Shown: positions 5,452 through 7,862 of the stretch, one piece after another
How the letters are laid out: every line of letters starts with the position of its first letter
How positions within the stretch are numbered: position 1 is the first letter of the stretch
Assembly (NCBI GenBank): GCA_943357975.1
Contig: CALRGS010000027.1
Location: 1 to 7,862 of the forward strand
Origin: Candidatus Nomurabacteria bacterium
GTDB taxonomy: Bacteria > Patescibacteriota > Minisyncoccia > Phycocordibacterales > UBA1006
DNA length: 7,862 bases
Reading direction: 5' to 3'
The notes under the pieces: model-generated
Seen by the model: the letters and a program-made list of their open reading frames with translations, nothing else
Told to the model about the DNA's origin: nothing
Databases searched by the model: none
Program-made: the position numbers and the translations under genes

Positions 5452-6633
5452 ATGGCATCTTCCTCGAAAAAAATTGTTGTTGGTATTGATATCGGATCAC
5501 AGATGACCCGAGTTATTGTTGCCGAGGAGTCTGCAAAACTTGGACTCCCACCGAAAATCCTTGGTGTTGGATACAGTATGTCATTGGGTATCCATCATGG
5601 GTATGTAACCTCTACACGCGAAGCCACCGCCTCTGTTATCGAAGCTATTCGTATTGCAGAAAAATCTACAGGTGTTGATATTAAGCGTGCCTATGTCGCA
5701 CTCGGAGGTATAAGTATGGCTTCAGAAATTGTTCCAGGTGCAGTAGGTATTGCACGACCTGATGGTGAAGTTACTGATGAAGATATTAAAAACGTCTTGA
5801 TCATTGCAGAGCAGAACTTTTCTAAAGGAAAAAGAAATCGAAAAATTCTACATACCATTCCATTGAAGTACCGACTTGACGGGTTAGAGGTTATGGGAAA
5901 TCCATTGGGAATGCGTGGGTCACGACTTGAAACTCGTGTAGTATTTGTGACGGTTCAAGAACATCATTTTAACGATCTCGTTTCTGCGATTACTGATGCC
6001 GGTGTTGATATTATTGAAGTTATCGCAGCACCTATTGCCGAGAGTATGGCAACGCTTTCTAAGAAACAGAAAATGGTTGGTTGTGGACTTTTGAATATTG
6101 GGTCCGAGACGGTTTCGCTCGCAGTGTTTGCTGATGACCTCCCTGTTTCTGTAGAAACATTTGCCATTGGTTCGAATGATATCACTAACGACATTGCACT
6201 AGGGTTACGCATCTCCCTTGATGATGCTGAGAAAGTTAAGATCGGAAACTATGAACCCCGTGAATATCCTAAGAAGAAAATAGAGGAGATTGTAGACGCG
6301 CGCCTTTCTGATGTTTTTGAACTGGTTCAAAATCATTTGAAATCTATCAAGCGTGATGGGCTGCTCCCTGCGGGAATTATTATTACTGGAGGCGGTGGTA
6401 TGCTTACACATATTGATGAGTTTTCAAAATCAGCACTCAAGCTTCCTTCTGCGGTACTTCCTGTTGACCAGGTGATGAATACTCGAAAGGACCTCGATCC
6501 TTCATGGCTCGTAGCCTATGGGCTCTGTTTCCTTGAGGATGATGATCAGGTGTATGGCTCTAAAATCTTTAAACAAGCTTTCAAAGAGACCAAGAATGGC
6601 CTGATGAAAATTTTGAGAGAGTTCTTGCCATAA
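5452..6633 (+). CDS. ftsA: Cell division protein FtsA
   Basis: Actin-like ATPase that tethers FtsZ filaments to the membrane and recruits the divisome. GIDIGSQMTRVIVAE (residues 11-25) is the phosphate-1 loop. The SHS2 (1C) region follows: YVALGGISM at 81-89 and the stretch around 131-180 (HTIPLKYRLDG, VVFVTVQEHHFNDLV). The phosphate-2 loop is LLNIGSETVSLAVF (213-226), with Asn where most FtsA proteins have Asp. The adenosine motif is IITGGGGML (310-318). The C-terminus KIFKQAFKETKNGLMKILREFLP (371-393) is an amphipathic helix of the kind used as FtsA's membrane-targeting sequence. The 393 residues are near the usual length (about 420 in E. coli), so it looks intact. The next cognate gene, ftsZ, lies 1.17 kb away behind two opposing genes, instead of directly downstream. 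Confidence 0.93.
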   Translation: MASSSKKIVVGIDIGSQMTRVIVAEESAKLGLPPKILGVGYSMSLGIHHGYVTSTREATASVIEAIRIAEKSTGVDIKRAYVALGGISMASEIVPGAVGIARPDGEVTDEDIKNVLIIAEQNFSKGKRNRKILHTIPLKYRLDGLEVMGNPLGMRGSRLETRVVFVTVQEHHFNDLVSAITDAGVDIIEVIAAPIAESMATLSKKQKMVGCGLLNIGSETVSLAVFADDLPVSVETFAIGSNDITNDIALGLRISLDDAEKVKIGNYEPREYPKKKIEEIVDARLSDVFELVQNHLKSIKRDGLLPAGIIITGGGGMLTHIDEFSKSALKLPSAVLPVDQVMNTRKDLDPSWLVAYGLCFLEDDDQVYGSKIFKQAFKETKNGLMKILREFLP

Positions 6634-6641
6634 CTACTCCC

Positions 6642-6670
6642 TTGACTCCTATTTCTCAATATTCTATACT
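6642..6670 (+). promoter_or_regulatory. Strong promoter of the small RNA
   Basis: TTGACT (6642-6647), 17-base spacer, TATACT (6665-6670): five of six matches in each hexamer at ideal spacing, one of the best promoters in the window. The start is predicted at about 6677. No gene of ordinary size follows on this strand before a terminator. Confidence 0.75.
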
Positions 6671-6676
6671 CCTCAT

Positions 6677-6755
6677 ATGCTCATGAGGCGAAAGCCTTTT
6701 TCGGCTTAGAAGCTGAGGATGGGCACTTCAAAGAATCTCCCTCGGGGGATTTTTT
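6677..6755 (+). ncRNA. Putative small RNA of about 78 nt, novel
   Basis: A short transcription unit between ftsA and ftsZ, bounded by a strong promoter and an intrinsic terminator. The predicted RNA can close a 7-bp stem TGCTCAT (6678-6684) with ATGGGCA (6719-6725), one G-U pair. This encloses two mutually exclusive hairpins: GAGGC-GAAA-GCCTT (6685-6698) or AAGCC-TTTTTC-GGCTT (6692-6707). A terminator hairpin follows. No match to tRNA, SRP, 6S, tmRNA or a known riboswitch core could be recalled. Its first bases are ATG, at the same distance from the -10 as leaderless genes here, and open a 10-codon frame (MLMRRKPFSA, stop 6707-6709). It might therefore be a leader peptide or mini-protein instead. 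Its 3' end is antisense to the end of the neighbouring minus-strand gene. Confidence 0.5.
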
Positions 6756-7141
6756 GATTTCCTTGGCTTTTTCCAGATACTATAAAAAGCAACACTACCA
6801 TTTCCACTCCTGCGAAGAATAACCGTCACATGATCATTCTGTATAATCTTTCCTAGTTCCCAATACTCTACTTTAACCTCTTTTGTTCCTAAGTATCTCA
6901 CTTGTTTATCTAGAACATTATAGCTATCTTGAATGACTTCGGTTACAGAAACAAGAACATTCATTCGATAGATCTGCTGCTTATTAGTTCTTGGTTTTCC
7001 ATTACCATCATATCGAAGATGTCTGAATCCTTGAGAATTAAAAACAACCCATTCGTTTAGAACAGGGCAAAACACTTTTCCAACTTTCTTGTACCAAGAC
7101 CGTTTTTCTTCAAGGAATAATTTGAATTCATCTTTTTCCAT
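6728..7141 (-). CDS. Hypothetical protein, possibly a BECR-fold nuclease-like protein
   Basis: A 137-residue soluble protein not assigned with confidence. ATG is at 7139-7141 and the stop is TGA at 6728-6730. Residues 1-30 are charged and helical. The rest reads as a small alpha/beta domain: VVFNSQGFRHLRYDGNGKPR (32-51), a helix with YRMNVLVSVTEVIQDS (58-73), then strands VRYLGTKEVKVEYWELGKII (81-100), HVTVILRRSG (104-113) and VAFYSIWKK (117-125). The order G-x-x-H near the start, a central helix, a strand of the type VTVILRR and a terminal FYS-W resembles Barnase/EndoU/ColicinD/RelE-like (BECR) ribonucleases seen in toxins and phages. This is a pattern resemblance only. Candidate catalytic residues would be H41, R51, R110/R111 and S121. 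No adjacent antitoxin is recognised: the next minus-strand gene is separated by a terminator. Its tail, rich in K, R and P, is encoded in the small RNA's terminator. Confidence 0.6.
   Translation of the reverse strand: MEKDEFKLFLEEKRSWYKKVGKVFCPVLNEWVVFNSQGFRHLRYDGNGKPRTNKQQIYRMNVLVSVTEVIQDSYNVLDKQVRYLGTKEVKVEYWELGKIIQNDHVTVILRRSGNGSVAFYSIWKKPRKSKNPPREIL
6734..6755 (+). terminator. Intrinsic terminator of the small RNA
   Basis: AATCTCC (6734-6740), loop CTCG, GGGGATT (6745-6751) form a 7-bp stem with one G-U pair. TTTT follows, continuing a six-T run. On the minus strand the tail is weak (CTTT), so it mainly acts rightward. The stem overlaps the last codons of the minus-strand gene ending at 6728. 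Confidence 0.75.
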
Positions 7142-7161
7142 GAAGAAAAGTCTACCAACTC

Positions 7162-7205
7162 GAGATAAATTCCTGATAAATTATTTCTCAAGAAATCTTT
7201 ATCTC
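7162..7205. promoter_or_regulatory. Promoter with operator-like repeats for the gene ending at 6728
   Basis: Minus-strand TTGAGA (7186-7191), 17-base spacer, TTATCT (7163-7168); start near 7156, leader about 15 nt. The promoter lies between the arms of a perfect 8-bp inverted repeat, GAGATAAA (7162-7169) and TTTATCTC (7198-7205), and one arm covers the -10. GATAAATT also repeats directly at 7164-7171 and 7175-7182, 11 bases apart, about one helical turn. This is the layout of a repressor site, but the AT-rich composition makes chance matches easier. Confidence 0.5.
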
Positions 7206-7221
7206 ACTCCTTGATCTACTA

Positions 7222-7253
7222 AAAAGCCCCTACTGTTCTGAGCAAGGGCTTTT
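7222..7253 (-). terminator. Intrinsic terminator of the gene at 7273-7635
   Basis: AAAAGCCC (7222-7229) and GGGCTTTT (7246-7253) form a perfect 8-bp stem with a 16-nt loop. On the minus strand it ends in a five-T run. It lies 20 bases past the stop of the upstream minus-strand gene and separates it from the next one. Confidence 0.75.
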
Positions 7254-7272
7254 AAATTTCGTAGTGAATTAA

Positions 7273-7635
7273 TCAATCATTAAAATCGAAATCCGTTAGT
7301 ATCCTGACAACTGCCTCCTGTCTTCTCAAAAACACACTGTAGTGTTCTATTGATATTTTTTCAGAAGCAATAATTCTTACAGTTTGACCTATTCGCGGAA
7401 GTTCTCTTAGTTCAAGCTTATTACGTAGTACCAAGAGAAATAACTGAATATTTTTACAAGAATCTATTGTAAGTGATTCCAACTGCATAAAAACAGGGGT
7501 GATTTCTTCTCGGTTCGTTTTAATTCTATCCCCAGAGGCAATACGAAACAGATTAGTAATATCTTCTTTTAATTCAACTAATTCATCCTCGTTCATCTTG
7601 AGATGAACTACTATTGCTTTTCTTGGGTCTTTCAT
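7273..7635 (-). CDS. Hypothetical cytosolic protein
   Basis: A 120-residue protein of unrecognised family, ATG at 7633-7635 and stop TGA at 7273-7275. There is no signal peptide or membrane segment. Residues 1-12 form a probable strand (KAIVVHLKM), 15-33 an acidic helix (EDELVELKEDITNLFRIAS), 52-75 alternating hydrophobic residues (LESLTIDSCKNIQLFLLVLRNKLEL), and 84-112 strands and a helix (QTVRIIASEKISIEHYSVFLRRQEAVVRIL). It ends in the acidic tail TDFDFND. No catalytic signature is visible; the mixed alpha/beta make-up with an acidic end could suit a binding or antitoxin-like protein, but nothing proves it. It has its own consensus promoter and terminator. Like its minus-strand neighbour it stops with TGA, whereas all complete core genes here stop with TAA or TAG. 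Confidence 0.6.
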   Translation of the reverse strand: MKDPRKAIVVHLKMNEDELVELKEDITNLFRIASGDRIKTNREEITPVFMQLESLTIDSCKNIQLFLLVLRNKLELRELPRIGQTVRIIASEKISIEHYSVFLRRQEAVVRILTDFDFND

Positions 7636-7673
7636 TTCTTATTAATTTAACTTATTTGAAATATTTTATATAA

Positions 7674-7702
7674 ATAATATCATTTAGAATCGTCGGTGTC
7701 AA
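7674..7702 (-). promoter_or_regulatory. Promoter of the gene at 7273-7635
   Basis: Minus-strand TTGACA (7697-7702), exactly 17 bases, then TATTAT (7674-7679) preceded by TGA (extended -10). The start is predicted near 7667, giving a very AT-rich leader of about 32 nt without a Shine-Dalgarno. It is divergent from the ftsZ promoter a few bases away. Confidence 0.75.
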
Positions 7703-7715
7703 GCCTGTCGCTAGA

Positions 7716-7754
7716 TTGCATTGTCCTAGGGGAATCTGCTATGATACGCGTATC
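7716..7754 (+). promoter_or_regulatory. Putative ftsZ promoter overlapped by a 12-bp palindrome
   Basis: TTGCAT (7716-7721), 18-base spacer, TATGAT (7740-7745) preceded by TGC. The start is near 7752, leaving a leader of about 50 nt, the longest in the window. The perfect palindrome GATACGCGTATC (7743-7754) covers the end of the -10 and the predicted start, a typical repressor position. Confidence 0.5.
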
Positions 7755-7802
7755 TCTTTACTAAGACAGGGATTCTTCTATTACACTTAACGATATTTAT
7801 CT

Positions 7803-7862
7803 ATGGCTAAAATCAATCCAGACATCCAAAGTTTCGCACGCATCAAGGTTATTGGTGTTGGT
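7803..7862 (+). CDS. ftsZ: Cell division protein FtsZ, N-terminal 20 codons only
   Basis: Tubulin-like GTPase that forms the division ring. Only MAKINPDIQSFARIKVIGVG is visible before the window ends, but this is the characteristic FtsZ opening: a short N-terminal extension, then the first strand IKVIGVGG leading into the GGxGxNA nucleotide loop. Position downstream of ftsA supports the call. ATG is at 7803. The leader of about 50 nt from the putative promoter contains no good Shine-Dalgarno (TTATCT directly precedes ATG). Confidence 0.8.
   Translation, partial: MAKINPDIQSFARIKVIGVG

Noticed and set aside
5243..5506. Plus-strand frame spanning the ybeY-ftsA junction
   Set aside because: Out of frame with both genes, covers the ftsA promoter, and shows no family motif.
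6677..6755. SRP RNA, tmRNA, 6S RNA or a known riboswitch as identity of the small RNA
   Set aside because: The SRP GGAA tetraloop core, tRNA-like ends, the 6S bubble layout and remembered riboswitch cores are not present; too short for tmRNA or 6S.
6728..7635. A classic two-gene toxin-antitoxin operon
   Set aside because: An intrinsic terminator and separate promoters divide the two genes; a paired system remains possible but not as one operon.
1..7862. Alternative genetic code with TGA as glycine (Gracilibacteria-type)
   Set aside because: Core genes contain no in-frame TGA and two genes end sensibly at TGA just before terminators.
1..7862. CRISPR array, tRNA genes, insertion sequence or prophage ends
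   Set aside because: No regularly spaced repeats, cloverleaf, transposase or integrase-like protein was seen on either strand.

Overview
The window looks like a chromosomal segment of a Candidate Phyla Radiation bacterium (Patescibacteria), most likely the Paceibacteria (Parcubacteria) part. This is inferred from the sequence alone. The reasons are: compact core proteins with lineage-style motifs (a YbeY with HGCVHLKGYAHG, an FtsA with an NIGSET phosphate-2 loop, a PriA with eroded ATPase motifs), almost no Shine-Dalgarno sequences, and many start codons placed directly behind a -10 box. TGA, TAA and TAG all serve as stops, so the recoded TGA of Gracilibacteria/Absconditabacteria is not in use.

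Left part (1-1539), minus strand: pyrH (UMP kinase) with its own promoter, preceded by an unrecognised integral membrane protein gene that ends in a clear intrinsic terminator. Middle (1568-3761): priA on the plus strand, converging on a small minus-strand gene for a secreted basic protein, with a bidirectional terminator between them. The priA promoter and the membrane-protein promoter are divergent and use the same base pairs as their -35 elements. A second divergent pair lies at 3789-3841.

Right-centre (3842-6633), plus strand: a class I SAM-dependent methyltransferase (RlmI/COG1092-like) carrying an in-frame palindromic insert, rpsU (bS21), ybeY (rRNA maturation endonuclease) and ftsA. 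The gaps are short (22-31 bases). Promoters are visible before the methyltransferase, rpsU and ftsA. The theme is ribosome biogenesis plus division.

Right end (6634-7862): ftsA is separated from ftsZ (first 20 codons only, 7803 to the window edge) by about 1.17 kb of accessory-looking DNA. It holds a strong promoter-terminator cassette for a small RNA of about 78 nt, and two minus-strand genes of uncertain function, each with its own promoter. One of these is faintly reminiscent of BECR-fold ribonuclease toxins. Operator-like repeats sit on the promoter of that gene, and a 12-bp perfect palindrome sits on the putative ftsZ promoter.

No tRNA, rRNA, CRISPR array or insertion sequence was seen. 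No stretch longer than 300 bases lacks a gene. Promoter and terminator calls come from reading hexamers, spacing and stems by eye.
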